A stretch of 64,000 nucleotides of DNA, taken from Pseudomonas vancouverensis. GTDB lineage: Bacteria > Pseudomonadota > Gammaproteobacteria > Pseudomonadales > Pseudomonadaceae. This document shows positions 8,573-17,543 of this stretch, in pieces (the first letter of the stretch is position 1; each line of letters begins with the position of its first letter). A program made the position numbers and the translations under genes. The notes below the pieces were generated by a model. The model was given only the letters and a program-made list of their open reading frames with translations, did no database searches and was not told where the DNA came from. Location: NCBI RefSeq assembly GCF_004348895.1, contig NZ_RRZK01000032.1, forward strand, positions 248,001-312,000. The letters are read 5' to 3'.

Positions 8573-9628
8573 ATGACAGTGACCATTAAGCTCGGCCAGT
8601 TGGCCGAGTTCCTCGGCGCCACGCTACGTGGCGACCCCGAGAAAGACATTACTGGGCTAGCCACCTTGCAGGAGGCTGGCCCAGCTCAGTTGAGCTTTCT
8701 GGCAAACCCCCAATACCGTAAATACCTGGCGAGCAGTCAGGCCGCAGCCTTGTTGCTGAAGCCTGCCGATGCCGAAGGATTTGCCGGGGATGCGCTGCTG
8801 GTGCCTGATCCGTACGCGGCCTATGCGCGGGTGTCCCACCTGTTCGATCCCAAGCCCGTGGCGGTTGCCGGTATTCATCCAACGGCGGTGATTGCGGCGG
8901 ATGCGTTTGTCGATCCAGCAGCCAATGTCGGTGCCTTTGCAGTGATCGAAAGTGGCGCGCACATCGCTGCTGGCACCACCGTGGGCGCGCACTGCTTCAT
9001 CGGCGCGCGCAGTGTGATCGGCGAAGGTGGCTGGCTCGCACCTCGGGTTACGCTGTACCACGATGTGCGCATCGGCAAGCGGGTAGTGATCCAGTCCGGT
9101 GCCGTGCTCGGGGGTGAAGGCTTCGGTTTTGCCAACGTGAAAGGCACCTGGCAGAAAATTGCCCAGGTCGGCGGTGTGTTGATCGGCGACGATGTGGAGA
9201 TTGGCGTGAACACCGCCGTTGACCGCGGCGCGTTGGCCGATACCATCCTTGGCAACGGCGTGAAGCTGGATAACCAGATTCAGATCGCGCACAACGTCCA
9301 GGTCGGTGATCACACCGCCATGGCCGCGTGCGTGGGTATCTCCGGCAGCACCAAGATCGGCAAGCATTGCATGCTCGCCGGTGGTGTCGGCCTGGTGGGG
9401 CATATCGAAGTTTGCGATAACGTTTTCATCACCGGCATGACCATGGTGACCCACTCGATTACCGAGCCGGGTGCCTATTCGTCCGGTACGGCAATGCAGC
9501 CGGCAGCCGAGTGGCGCAAAAGCGCGGCCCGCCTTCGTCAGCTCGATGACATCGCGCGACGTCTGCGCCAACTGGAAAAGCAGGTTGGGGAAGTGACCCC
9601 TGACGGTAATGCTTCATCAGATGGCTGA
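8573..9628 (+). CDS. lpxD: UDP-3-O-acyl-glucosamine N-acyltransferase
   Basis: Adds the second 3-hydroxyacyl chain to UDP-3-O-acylglucosamine in lipid A synthesis. The 351-residue protein has an N-terminal uridine-binding domain (residues 1-100) and then a left-handed parallel beta helix made of hexapeptide repeats (for example IGARSV IGEGGW). The expected catalytic histidine lies in QIAHNVQVGD. It starts 3 bases after the skp stop, so it is almost certainly cotranscribed. The C-terminal helix (AARLRQLDDIARRLRQLEKQ) is the acyl-carrier-protein recognition region in this family. Confidence 0.97.
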   Translation: MTVTIKLGQLAEFLGATLRGDPEKDITGLATLQEAGPAQLSFLANPQYRKYLASSQAAALLLKPADAEGFAGDALLVPDPYAAYARVSHLFDPKPVAVAGIHPTAVIAADAFVDPAANVGAFAVIESGAHIAAGTTVGAHCFIGARSVIGEGGWLAPRVTLYHDVRIGKRVVIQSGAVLGGEGFGFANVKGTWQKIAQVGGVLIGDDVEIGVNTAVDRGALADTILGNGVKLDNQIQIAHNVQVGDHTAMAACVGISGSTKIGKHCMLAGGVGLVGHIEVCDNVFITGMTMVTHSITEPGAYSSGTAMQPAAEWRKSAARLRQLDDIARRLRQLEKQVGEVTPDGNASSDG

Positions 9629-9655
9629 TACCATTTCCATATCAAGTGTGCACAG

Positions 9656-9708
9656 CCGCTAGCGTGCTTCCTTGATTTGCTAGCGGAGTGCGCGTCCGTC
9701 GCGCGCTC
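9656..9708 (+). other. Two tandem hairpins between lpxD and fabZ
   Basis: The first stem is CCGCTAGC/GCTAGCGG (9656-9663 with 9679-9686). The second is GAGTGCGCG/CGCGCGCTC with a TCCGT loop (9686-9708, one G-U pair). They fill most of the 108-base gap, the widest within the lpx block. There is no U-run, so RNA processing or stability control is more likely than termination. Confidence 0.45.
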
Positions 9709-9736
9709 CCAATCTTTACATAGGCTTCCCCCCGAA

Positions 9737-10177
9737 ATGATGGACATCAACGAGATTCGCGAATACCTGCCTCACCGTTACCCGTTCCTGCTGGTGGACC
9801 GGGTAGTGGAGCTGGATGTTGAAGGCAAGCGCATTCGCGCCTACAAGAATGTCAGCATCAACGAGCCGTTCTTCAATGGTCACTTTCCTGCGCATCCAAT
9901 CATGCCGGGCGTACTGATCATCGAAGCCATGGCTCAGGCTGCCGGGATCCTTGGTTTCAAAATGCTCGACGTGAAGCCTGCCGATGGCACGCTTTACTAC
10001 TTCGTCGGTTCCGACAAGCTGCGCTTCCGCCAGCCGGTATTGCCGGGCGACCAACTGATCCTTGAAGCCAAGTTCATCAGCTGCAAGCGCCAGATCTGGA
10101 AGTTCGAATGCCAGGCGTCGGTCGATGGCAAGCCTGTCTGCTCGGCTGAAATCATCTGCGCGGAACGCAAGCTATGA
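9737..10177 (+). CDS. fabZ: 3-Hydroxyacyl-ACP dehydratase
   Basis: Dehydrates 3-hydroxyacyl-ACP in fatty-acid elongation, and so competes with LpxA and LpxD for 3-hydroxyacyl-ACP. The ATG at 9737 gives 146 residues, the normal FabZ length; the longer frame from 9677 would add residues unlike the family. Catalytic His and Glu sit in NGHFPAHPIMPGVLIIEAMAQ. The hotdog-fold DYFL-like segment is YYFVGSDKLRFRQPVLPGD. The stop overlaps lpxA by four bases. Confidence 0.97.
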   Translation: MMDINEIREYLPHRYPFLLVDRVVELDVEGKRIRAYKNVSINEPFFNGHFPAHPIMPGVLIIEAMAQAAGILGFKMLDVKPADGTLYYFVGSDKLRFRQPVLPGDQLILEAKFISCKRQIWKFECQASVDGKPVCSAEIICAERKL

Positions 10178-10950
10178 GTTTGATTGACCCTCGTGCAATC
10201 ATCGATCCGACAGCTGTACTGGCTGACGGTGTCGAGGTCGGCCCGTGGTCGATCATCGGCGCAGGTGTGGAAATCGGCGAGGGAACAGTCATCGGGCCGC
10301 ACGTTGTCCTCAAAGGCCCGACCCGCATCGGCAAGCACAATCGCATCTACCAGTTTTCTTCGGTAGGTGAAGACACACCTGACTTGAAGTACAAAGGCGA
10401 GGAGACCCGCCTGGTGATTGGTGATCACAACGTCATCCGTGAGGGCGTGACCATTCACCGTGGCACCGTTCAGGATCGTTCCGAAACGACCCTGGGTGAT
10501 CACAACCTGATCATGGCCTATGCCCACATCGGTCACGACAGTGTCATCGGCAATCACTGCATCCTGGTGAACAACACCGCATTGGCCGGTCACGTTCATG
10601 TTGAAGACTGGGCGATCCTGTCGGGCTTCACTCTGGTTCACCAGTACTGCCACATCGGTGCCCACAGCTTTTCCGGCATGGGCACGGCTATCGGCAAGGA
10701 TGTTCCGGCCTACGTCACGGTGTTCGGTAACCCGGCGGAAGCGCGCAGCATGAACTTCGAAGGCATGCGCCGTCGTGGTTTCAGCGAGGATGCCATCCAC
10801 GCACTGCGTCGTGCCTACAAGGTGGTTTACCGCCAGGGTCTGACCGTGGAGCAGGCACTGGCCGAATTGGCCGAGCCCTCGGCGCAGTTCCCGGAAGTTG
10901 CGGTGTTCCGTGATTCCATCCAGTCCTCGACTCGCGGCATCACCCGCTAA
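10174..10950 (+). CDS. lpxA: UDP-N-acetylglucosamine O-acyltransferase
   Basis: First enzyme of lipid A synthesis; transfers a 3-hydroxyacyl chain (C10 is typical in Pseudomonas) to UDP-GlcNAc. The 258-residue protein is a hexapeptide-repeat beta helix for about residues 1-190, with the catalytic His in MAYAHIGHDS, followed by a helical C-terminal domain (RRGFSEDAIHALRRAYKVVY). The start overlaps fabZ (ATGA), and lpxB follows after 2 bases. Confidence 0.98.
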   Translation: MSLIDPRAIIDPTAVLADGVEVGPWSIIGAGVEIGEGTVIGPHVVLKGPTRIGKHNRIYQFSSVGEDTPDLKYKGEETRLVIGDHNVIREGVTIHRGTVQDRSETTLGDHNLIMAYAHIGHDSVIGNHCILVNNTALAGHVHVEDWAILSGFTLVHQYCHIGAHSFSGMGTAIGKDVPAYVTVFGNPAEARSMNFEGMRRRGFSEDAIHALRRAYKVVYRQGLTVEQALAELAEPSAQFPEVAVFRDSIQSSTRGITR

Positions 10951-10952
10951 TC

Positions 10953-12083
10953 ATGGCCAATCTGCGTATTGCGCTGGTAGCGGGTGAGGCTTCCGGTGAC
11001 ATTCTGGGTGCCGGTTTGATGCGCGCACTCAAGGCTCGTCACCCTGCGGTCGAGTTCATCGGTGTCGGCGGTCCGCTGATGCAGGCTGAAGGCCTGACGT
11101 CATACTTTCCCATGGAGCGCCTGTCGGTCATGGGTCTGGTGGAAGTGCTGGGTCGCTTGCGTGAACTGCTGGCTCGGCGCAAGAAACTGGTCGCCGACCT
11201 GATTGCCGCGAAACCCGATGTGTTCATCGGCATCGATGCCCCGGACTTCAACCTCAATATCGAACTCAAGCTGCGTCAGGCCGGGATCAAGACCGTGCAC
11301 TACGTCAGCCCGTCGGTCTGGGCGTGGCGGCAGAAGCGGGTGCTGAAGATTCGCGAAGGTTGCGACCTGATGCTGACGCTGCTTCCTTTCGAAGCGAAGT
11401 TCTACGAAGAAAAGGGCGTGCCGGTGCGCTTTGTCGGTCATACCCTGGCCGATACCATTCCGCTGGAAGCCGATCGATCTGCCGCGCGCGCTGAGCTGGG
11501 CTTGCCGGACGGGCCGCTGGTCGCATTGATGCCTGGCAGTCGCGGCGGTGAAGTCAGTCGCCTGGGCGGGCTGTTTCTTGATACCGCCCAGCGTCTGCGG
11601 GCGATGCGCCCTGGCATTCGATTCGTCATACCTTGCGCTAATCCCGAGCGTCGAGCCCAGCTGGAACAATTGCTGGCAGGGCGCGATCTGCCGGTGACCT
11701 TGCTCGATGGCAAATCGCACCTGGCGCTGGCCGCCTGCGATGCGGTGTTGATCGCCTCAGGCACGGCAACCCTTGAGGCCCTGCTATACAAGCGGCCGAT
11801 GGTGGTCGCCTATCGTCTTGCGCCGCTGACGTTCTGGATTCTCAAACGCATGGTGAAGAGTCCTTACGTATCCTTGCCGAACCTGCTGGCTCAACGATTG
11901 CTGGTGCCAGAACTGTTGCAGGACGACGCGACGGTTGAGGCGCTGGCACAAACCTTGTCGCCATTGATCGAAGGTGGCGAAGAACAGACCCGCGGCTTCG
12001 ACGAAATCCACCGTACCTTGCGTCGGGATGCCTCCAATCAGGCGGCTGACGCGGTACTGAACCTGATCGGCCAAGCACAATGA
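10953..12083 (+). CDS. lpxB: Lipid-A-disaccharide synthase
   Basis: Membrane-associated GT19 glycosyltransferase joining lipid X and UDP-2,3-diacylglucosamine into the lipid A disaccharide. The 376-residue protein begins with the family N-terminus LRIALVAGEASGDILGAGL. It has VGHTLADTI before the C-terminal nucleotide-binding half, with MPGSRGGEVSRL and ASGTATLEALLYKRPMVVAY. It is cotranscribed with lpxA (2-base gap) and overlaps rnhB by four bases. Confidence 0.98.
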   Translation: MANLRIALVAGEASGDILGAGLMRALKARHPAVEFIGVGGPLMQAEGLTSYFPMERLSVMGLVEVLGRLRELLARRKKLVADLIAAKPDVFIGIDAPDFNLNIELKLRQAGIKTVHYVSPSVWAWRQKRVLKIREGCDLMLTLLPFEAKFYEEKGVPVRFVGHTLADTIPLEADRSAARAELGLPDGPLVALMPGSRGGEVSRLGGLFLDTAQRLRAMRPGIRFVIPCANPERRAQLEQLLAGRDLPVTLLDGKSHLALAACDAVLIASGTATLEALLYKRPMVVAYRLAPLTFWILKRMVKSPYVSLPNLLAQRLLVPELLQDDATVEALAQTLSPLIEGGEEQTRGFDEIHRTLRRDASNQAADAVLNLIGQAQ

Positions 12084-12724
12084 GCAAAAAAGCAAACCCG
12101 CAGCTGGGCCTGGATTTTACCTTGGTCGCTGAAGTAGAAGAGCTGGTTGCCGGTGTCGATGAAGTAGGGCGTGGCCCACTCTGCGGCGCGGTGGTGACTG
12201 CTGCCGTGATCCTCGATCCGAACCGCCCGATCCTGGGTCTCAACGATTCGAAGAAACTCACGGAAGCACGTCGTGAAAAGCTCTACGACGAGATCTGCGA
12301 AAAGGCCTTGAGCTGGTGCATCGCCCGTGCAGAAGTCGAAGAAATCGACGAACTGAACATTCTCCACGCGACCATGCTGGCCATGCAGCGTGCCGTGGCC
12401 GGGCTGCATGTCCAGCCGAAGCTGGCGATGATCGACGGCAATCGCTGCCCGAAACTGCCGATGCGTTCCGAGGCGGTGGTCAAGGGCGATAGCAAAGTGC
12501 CGGCGATTGCGGCAGCCTCGATCCTGGCCAAAGTCAGCCGGGATCGTGAAATGTCTGCTTTCGAATTGATTTACCCGGGCTACGGCATCGGTGGCCACAA
12601 AGGCTACCCGACTCCCGTTCATCTGGAAGCGCTCGCCCGTCTGGGGCCGACACCGATTCACCGACGCTCGTTTGCTCCGGTACGCCTGGCTTACGAGGCG
12701 CGGGAAAGTCTTATCGAGAGTTAG
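12080..12724 (+). CDS. rnhB: Ribonuclease HII
   Basis: Nicks DNA at single embedded ribonucleotides and removes RNA from hybrids. The 214-residue protein carries the DE catalytic pair in AGVDEVGRGPL (Asp27, Glu28), an acidic residue in MIDGNRCP, and the C-terminal GYGIGGHKGYPT motif. It overlaps lpxB and is followed by a strong hairpin that probably ends this part of the operon before dnaE. Confidence 0.97.
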   Translation: MSKKANPQLGLDFTLVAEVEELVAGVDEVGRGPLCGAVVTAAVILDPNRPILGLNDSKKLTEARREKLYDEICEKALSWCIARAEVEEIDELNILHATMLAMQRAVAGLHVQPKLAMIDGNRCPKLPMRSEAVVKGDSKVPAIAAASILAKVSRDREMSAFELIYPGYGIGGHKGYPTPVHLEALARLGPTPIHRRSFAPVRLAYEARESLIES

Positions 12725-12747
12725 TCGCAAGGCTGATTTTTTCTGCC

Positions 12748-12779
12748 AAGGCCCGGTACAATCCGGGCCTTGTTGTTTT
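12748..12779 (+). terminator. Intrinsic terminator after rnhB
   Basis: AAGGCCCGG, a TACAAT loop and CCGGGCCTT form a perfect 9-bp stem followed by GTTGTTTT, 23 bases past the rnhB stop. dnaE starts 18 bases further on, so dnaE probably has a promoter reading through or overlapping this region. Confidence 0.75.
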
Positions 12780-12797
12780 CGAGCTCACAGGATCACT

Positions 12798-15700
12798 ATG
12801 CCGGCTTCATTCGTTCACCTACGCCTGCACACTGAATATTCCCTGGTCGACGGTCTGGTGCGGATCAAGCCGCTGGTCAAGACCCTGGTCGGCATGAACA
12901 TGCCCGCCGTCGCGGTCACTGATCAGAACAACATGTGTTCCCTGGTCAAGTTCTATAAAAACGCCATGGGTGCCGGGATCAAGCCGATCTGCGGCGCCGA
13001 CCTGTGGCTGTCGAACAAGGATCCGGATAACCCGCTGAGCCGGATCAGCCTGCTGGTGATGAACGCCCAAGGCTATCGCAACCTTACCGAACTGATTTCC
13101 CGTGGTTTTATCGACGGTCAGCGCAACGGCTCGATCATTATCGAGCGCGAGTGGGTGGCCGAAGCCAACGAAGGCTTGATCATGCTGTCGGCGGCCAAAG
13201 AGGGCGAGATCGGCCAGGCCATGCTCAGTGGCAACCCGGCAGAGGCGGAGACCCTGGCCCGTGAGTGGATGGCGGTGTTTCCGGACCGTTTCTATCTGGA
13301 AATCCAGCGCACCAACCGCCCCAACGATGAAGAACAACTGCACGGCGCCGTGGCCCTGGCCGAGAAGCTCGGTGCGCCGCTGGTGGCGACCAACGATGTG
13401 CGCTTCATCAAGCAGGAAGACTTCGCTGCCCACGAAACCCGTGTTTGCATCGGTGAGGGCCGTGCCCTCGACGATCCGCGTCGTTCGAAAAACTACAGCG
13501 ATCAGCAATACCTCAAAAGCGCCGAGGAAATGGCCGAGCTGTTCAGCGACATTCCCGAAGCGCTGGAAAACACCGTCGAGATTGCCAAGCGCTGCAACAT
13601 CGAAGTAAAGCTGGGCACGCACTTCCTGCCCAACTTCCCGATCCCCGATGGCATGACCATCGACGAGTACTTCCGCAAGGTGTCCTTCGACGGTCTGGAG
13701 GAACGCCTGGCGGTCCTGTTGCCCAGGGACACCACCGAAGACTACGAGGCCAAGCGCCAGGTCTACGTCGACCGGCTGAATTTCGAGCTGGATATCATCA
13801 TCCAGATGGGCTTCCCCGGTTACTTCCTGATCGTGATGGATTTCATCCAGTGGGCCAAGAACAACGGCGTGCCCGTAGGTCCAGGCCGTGGGTCGGGTGC
13901 CGGCTCGCTGGTGGCCTACGTACAGAAGATCACCGACCTCGATCCGCTGGAATACGACCTGCTGTTCGAACGTTTTCTCAACCCGGAACGGGTCTCGATG
14001 CCCGACTTCGACGTCGACTTCTGCATGGATGGCCGCGACCGGGTCATCGATTATGTGGCCGAGAAGTACGGCCGCAACGCCGTAAGCCAGATCATCACCT
14101 TCGGTTCCATGGCTGCCAAGGCGGTGGTGCGCGACGTGGCGCGGGCGCAGGGCAAGTCGTTTGGCCTGGCGGACCGCCTGTCGAAGATGATTCCGTTCGA
14201 AGTCGGCATGACCCTGGAGAAGGCCTACGAGCAGGAAGAAATCCTCCGTGACTTCATCAAGGTCGATGAAGAAGCGGCGGAAATCTGGGAGATGGCGCGC
14301 AAGCTCGAGGGCGTGGTGCGTAACGTCGGCAAGCACGCCGGTGGTGTGGTCATCGCACCGACCAAGTTGACTGACTTCTCGCCGATCTATTGCGACGAGG
14401 CCGGTGATGGCCTGGTGACCCAGTTCGACAAAGACGACGTTGAGGCGGCCGGTCTGGTGAAGTTCGACTTCCTCGGCCTGCGGACCCTGACGATCATCGA
14501 CTGGGCGCTGAAAACCATCAACCGCGACCGCGCCAAGGTCAACGAGCCGCCGCTGGATATCGCTTTTATCCCGCTGGACGACAAACCGACCTACACGCTG
14601 CTGCAAAAAGCCGAAACCACAGCGGTGTTCCAGCTCGAATCCCGCGGCATGAAGGAGCTGATCAAGAAGCTCAAGCCCGACTGCCTGGAAGACCTGATTG
14701 CACTGGTGGCACTGTTCCGTCCCGGCCCGCTGCAATCGGGCATGGTGGACGACTTCATCAACCGTAAGCACGGTCGCGCCGAATTGGCGTACCCGCATTC
14801 GGACTACCAGTACGAAGGCCTCAAGCCGGTACTGGCACCGACCTACGGCATCATCCTGTATCAGGAACAGGTGATGCAGATTGCCCAGGTCATGGCTGGT
14901 TACACCCTCGGCGGTGCGGACATGCTGCGTCGCGCCATGGGTAAGAAAAAGCCCGAAGAAATGGCCAAGCAGCGCGGCGGCTTCATTGAGGGCTGCGCCA
15001 CCAACAACATCGACGCGGACCTTGCCGGTAACATTTTCGACCTGGTGGAGAAGTTCGCCGGTTACGGCTTCAACAAATCCCACTCCGCCGCCTACGGCCT
15101 GGTGTCGTACCAGACCGCATGGCTGAAGGCGCATTACCCGGCGCCGTTCATGGCCGCGGTACTGTCCGCGGATATGCACAACACCGACAAGGTCGTGACC
15201 TTGATCGAAGAAGTGCGGACCATGAAGCTGCGCCTCGACGCGCCGGACGTGAACGCTTCCGAGTTCAAGTTCACGGTGAATGACGAAGGCCGGATTATCT
15301 ACGGGCTGGGCGCCATCAAGGGCGTGGGCGAAGCGCCGGTCGAGGCGATTACCGAAGCGCGTCTGGCCGGTCCGTTCAAGGATCTGTTCGATTTCTGCGC
15401 GCGGGTCGACCTCAAGCGCATCAACAAGCGCACCCTCGACGGTCTGATTCGCAGTGGTGCGCTGGATCGTCTTGGCCCGTACTTCCATGACGAGCAGAAA
15501 GCCTACCAGGCCAACATCGACCGCAATCGCGCGGTATTGCTGGCGGCCATGGAGGAGGCGATCAAGGCGGCCGAGCAAACTGCGCGCACTCAGGACAGTG
15601 GTCATGCTGATCTGTTTGGCGGGCTCTTCGTCGACGAGGACGCGGATGTCTACGCTAACCATCGCAAGGCCAAGGAACTGACCCTCAAGGAACGCCTGAA

Positions 15701-16319
15701 GGGCGAGAAAGACACCCTGGGCCTGTACCTGACCGGTCACCCGATTGACGAGTACGAAGGCGAAATTCGGCGTTTCGCCCGTCAGCGCATCATTGACCTG
15801 AAGCCTGCGCGCGACACCCAGACTGTTGCCGGTATGATCATCGCGCTGCGGGTGATGAAGAACAAAAAGGGCGACAAGATGGGCTTCATCACCCTGGATG
15901 ACCGCTCCGGGCGGATCGAGGCGTCGCTGTTTTCCGAGGCATTCCATGCTGCGCAGTCGCTGTTGCAGACCGACGCGATGGTGGTGGTCGAAGGCGAGGT
16001 CAGTAATGACGACTTCTCCGGCGGCCTGAAACTGCGGGTCAAGCGCGTGATGAGCATGGAAGATGCGCGGACCAACCTGGCCGAAAGCCTGCGCCTGAAG
16101 CTGCACGCCAAGGATCTCAAGGGGGATCAGCTACGCTGGCTCGGTGAGCTGTTGAAGCGCCATCGCGGTGCGTGCCCGATCACCATGGACTACACAAGCC
16201 CTGACGCCAAGGCGTTGTTGCAGTTCGGCGAAGGCTGGCGAATCGATCCAGCGGATGCGTTGATTCAAGCCCTGCGTGACCAGTTCGGGCGAGACAACGT
16301 CTTCCTCCAATACCGTTAA
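12798..16319 (+). CDS. dnaE: DNA polymerase III alpha subunit
   Basis: Replicative polymerase catalytic subunit. The start at 12798 follows ACAGGATCACT and gives MPASFVHLRLHTEYSLVDG, the normal N-terminus; an upstream ATG inside rnhB is not needed. In the 1173 residues, the PHP domain comes first, then the polymerase core with the metal-binding PDFDVDFC (about residues 400-407). A HADLF pentapeptide near 936-940 matches the internal beta-clamp-binding motif (QADMF in E. coli). A helix-hairpin-helix and an OB domain with VVVEGEVSNDDF lie in the C-terminal part. The order dnaE-accA is conserved in gamma-proteobacteria. Confidence 0.98.
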   Translation: MPASFVHLRLHTEYSLVDGLVRIKPLVKTLVGMNMPAVAVTDQNNMCSLVKFYKNAMGAGIKPICGADLWLSNKDPDNPLSRISLLVMNAQGYRNLTELISRGFIDGQRNGSIIIEREWVAEANEGLIMLSAAKEGEIGQAMLSGNPAEAETLAREWMAVFPDRFYLEIQRTNRPNDEEQLHGAVALAEKLGAPLVATNDVRFIKQEDFAAHETRVCIGEGRALDDPRRSKNYSDQQYLKSAEEMAELFSDIPEALENTVEIAKRCNIEVKLGTHFLPNFPIPDGMTIDEYFRKVSFDGLEERLAVLLPRDTTEDYEAKRQVYVDRLNFELDIIIQMGFPGYFLIVMDFIQWAKNNGVPVGPGRGSGAGSLVAYVQKITDLDPLEYDLLFERFLNPERVSMPDFDVDFCMDGRDRVIDYVAEKYGRNAVSQIITFGSMAAKAVVRDVARAQGKSFGLADRLSKMIPFEVGMTLEKAYEQEEILRDFIKVDEEAAEIWEMARKLEGVVRNVGKHAGGVVIAPTKLTDFSPIYCDEAGDGLVTQFDKDDVEAAGLVKFDFLGLRTLTIIDWALKTINRDRAKVNEPPLDIAFIPLDDKPTYTLLQKAETTAVFQLESRGMKELIKKLKPDCLEDLIALVALFRPGPLQSGMVDDFINRKHGRAELAYPHSDYQYEGLKPVLAPTYGIILYQEQVMQIAQVMAGYTLGGADMLRRAMGKKKPEEMAKQRGGFIEGCATNNIDADLAGNIFDLVEKFAGYGFNKSHSAAYGLVSYQTAWLKAHYPAPFMAAVLSADMHNTDKVVTLIEEVRTMKLRLDAPDVNASEFKFTVNDEGRIIYGLGAIKGVGEAPVEAITEARLAGPFKDLFDFCARVDLKRINKRTLDGLIRSGALDRLGPYFHDEQKAYQANIDRNRAVLLAAMEEAIKAAEQTARTQDSGHADLFGGLFVDEDADVYANHRKAKELTLKERLKGEKDTLGLYLTGHPIDEYEGEIRRFARQRIIDLKPARDTQTVAGMIIALRVMKNKKGDKMGFITLDDRSGRIEASLFSEAFHAAQSLLQTDAMVVVEGEVSNDDFSGGLKLRVKRVMSMEDARTNLAESLRLKLHAKDLKGDQLRWLGELLKRHRGACPITMDYTSPDAKALLQFGEGWRIDPADALIQALRDQFGRDNVFLQYR

Positions 16320-16459
16320 CGGTCAGGGTGCCATCACGCGCCCTGAGCTTGACCAGAATTTTTAATCTCGACCTCAACGCGCCTGTCCCTTAAGGTAGGG
16401 CGCGAATAGACAACCGGCCGGCCCAAGATCACTTGGGACTCGACCCAAGACGGACGCCT

Positions 16460-17407
16460 ATGAACCCGAATTTTCTAGATTTCGAACAGCCGATCGCCGA
16501 CCTGCAAGCCAAGATCGAAGAGTTGCGCTTGGTCGGTAATGACAATTCGCTGAATATCGGCGATGAGATTTCCCGCCTGCAGGACAAGAGCAAGACGCTG
16601 ACCGAAGACATTTTCGGCAAGCTGACCAGCTGGCAGATCGCTCGTCTGGCACGTCACCCGAAACGTCCTTACACCCTGGACTACATCGAACACATCTTCA
16701 CCGAGTTCGACGAACTGCACGGTGACCGCCACTTCTCTGACGACGCCGCCATTGTTGGTGGTATCGCCCGTCTGGAAGACAAACCGGTGATGGTCATCGG
16801 CCATCAGAAAGGCCGTGAAGTGCGCGAGAAAGTTCGCCGCAACTTCGGCATGCCGCGTCCGGAAGGCTACCGCAAGGCCTGCCGCCTGATGGAGATGGCC
16901 GAGCGCTTCAAGATGCCGATCCTGACCTTCATCGACACCCCGGGCGCCTATCCGGGTATCGACGCCGAAGAGCGCAACCAGAGCGAAGCCATCGCCTGGA
17001 ACCTGCGTGTGATGTCGCGCCTGAAAACGCCAATCATCGCCACCGTGATCGGTGAGGGTGGTTCCGGTGGTGCGTTAGCGATTGGTGTGTGCGATCAGTT
17101 GAACATGCTGCAGTATTCCACCTACGCGGTGATTTCGCCGGAAGGCTGCGCGTCGATTCTGTGGAAAACCGCCGAGAAAGCACCTGACGCAGCAGAAGCC
17201 ATGGGCATCACTGCTGAGCGTCTGAAAGGTCTGGGCATCGTCGACAAGGTGATCGGCGAACCTCTGGGCGGCGCACACCGCGATCCAGCTGCTGCGGCAG
17301 CCTCGATCCGTGCCGAACTGAGCTCGCAACTGGCCATGCTCAACAAGTTCGATAACGAAGCACTGTTGAAGCGTCGTTATGATCGACTGATGAGCTACGG
17401 TCTCTGA
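16460..17407 (+). CDS. accA: Acetyl-CoA carboxylase carboxyltransferase subunit alpha
   Basis: With AccD it transfers CO2 from carboxybiotin to acetyl-CoA to form malonyl-CoA. The ATG at 16460 gives MNPNFLDFEQPIADLQAKIEE, the standard N-terminal helix; the frame opens earlier at 16433. The 315 residues include the crotonase-fold oxyanion segments IDTPGAYPGIDAEERNQSEAIA and GEGGSGGALAIG. Downstream genes are separated by a REP doublet. Confidence 0.98.
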   Translation: MNPNFLDFEQPIADLQAKIEELRLVGNDNSLNIGDEISRLQDKSKTLTEDIFGKLTSWQIARLARHPKRPYTLDYIEHIFTEFDELHGDRHFSDDAAIVGGIARLEDKPVMVIGHQKGREVREKVRRNFGMPRPEGYRKACRLMEMAERFKMPILTFIDTPGAYPGIDAEERNQSEAIAWNLRVMSRLKTPIIATVIGEGGSGGALAIGVCDQLNMLQYSTYAVISPEGCASILWKTAEKAPDAAEAMGITAERLKGLGIVDKVIGEPLGGAHRDPAAAAASIRAELSSQLAMLNKFDNEALLKRRYDRLMSYGL

Positions 17408-17429
17408 TCTGAGCAAGACGCTGTACCCA

Positions 17430-17519
17430 TGTGGGAGCGAGCTTGCTCGCGAAGGCGGTATTACAGTCGACGAATGAGTTGAATGTTAATCCGCTGTCGC
17501 GAGCAAGCTCGCTCCCACA
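17430..17519. repeat. REP doublet (REPIN) between accA and tilS
   Basis: Two REP palindromes face each other: TGTGGGAGCGAGCTTGCTCG at the left and its inverted copy CGAGCAAGCTCGCTCCCACA at the right, spaced so the whole unit is 90 bases. The same 90-base architecture recurs at 46317-46406. Such doublets can fold into one long hairpin in RNA and are mobilised in trans by RAYT transposases in Pseudomonas; no RAYT gene is in this window. Confidence 0.9.
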
Positions 17520-17543
17520 TTTGATTTGTGCAAAGGGAAAGAA

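Noticed and set aside
12819..16106. Minus-strand open frame of over 1000 codons opposite dnaE
   Set aside because: Codon-bias shadow of dnaE; the translated sequence is low-complexity His/Gln/Val-rich and resembles no family.
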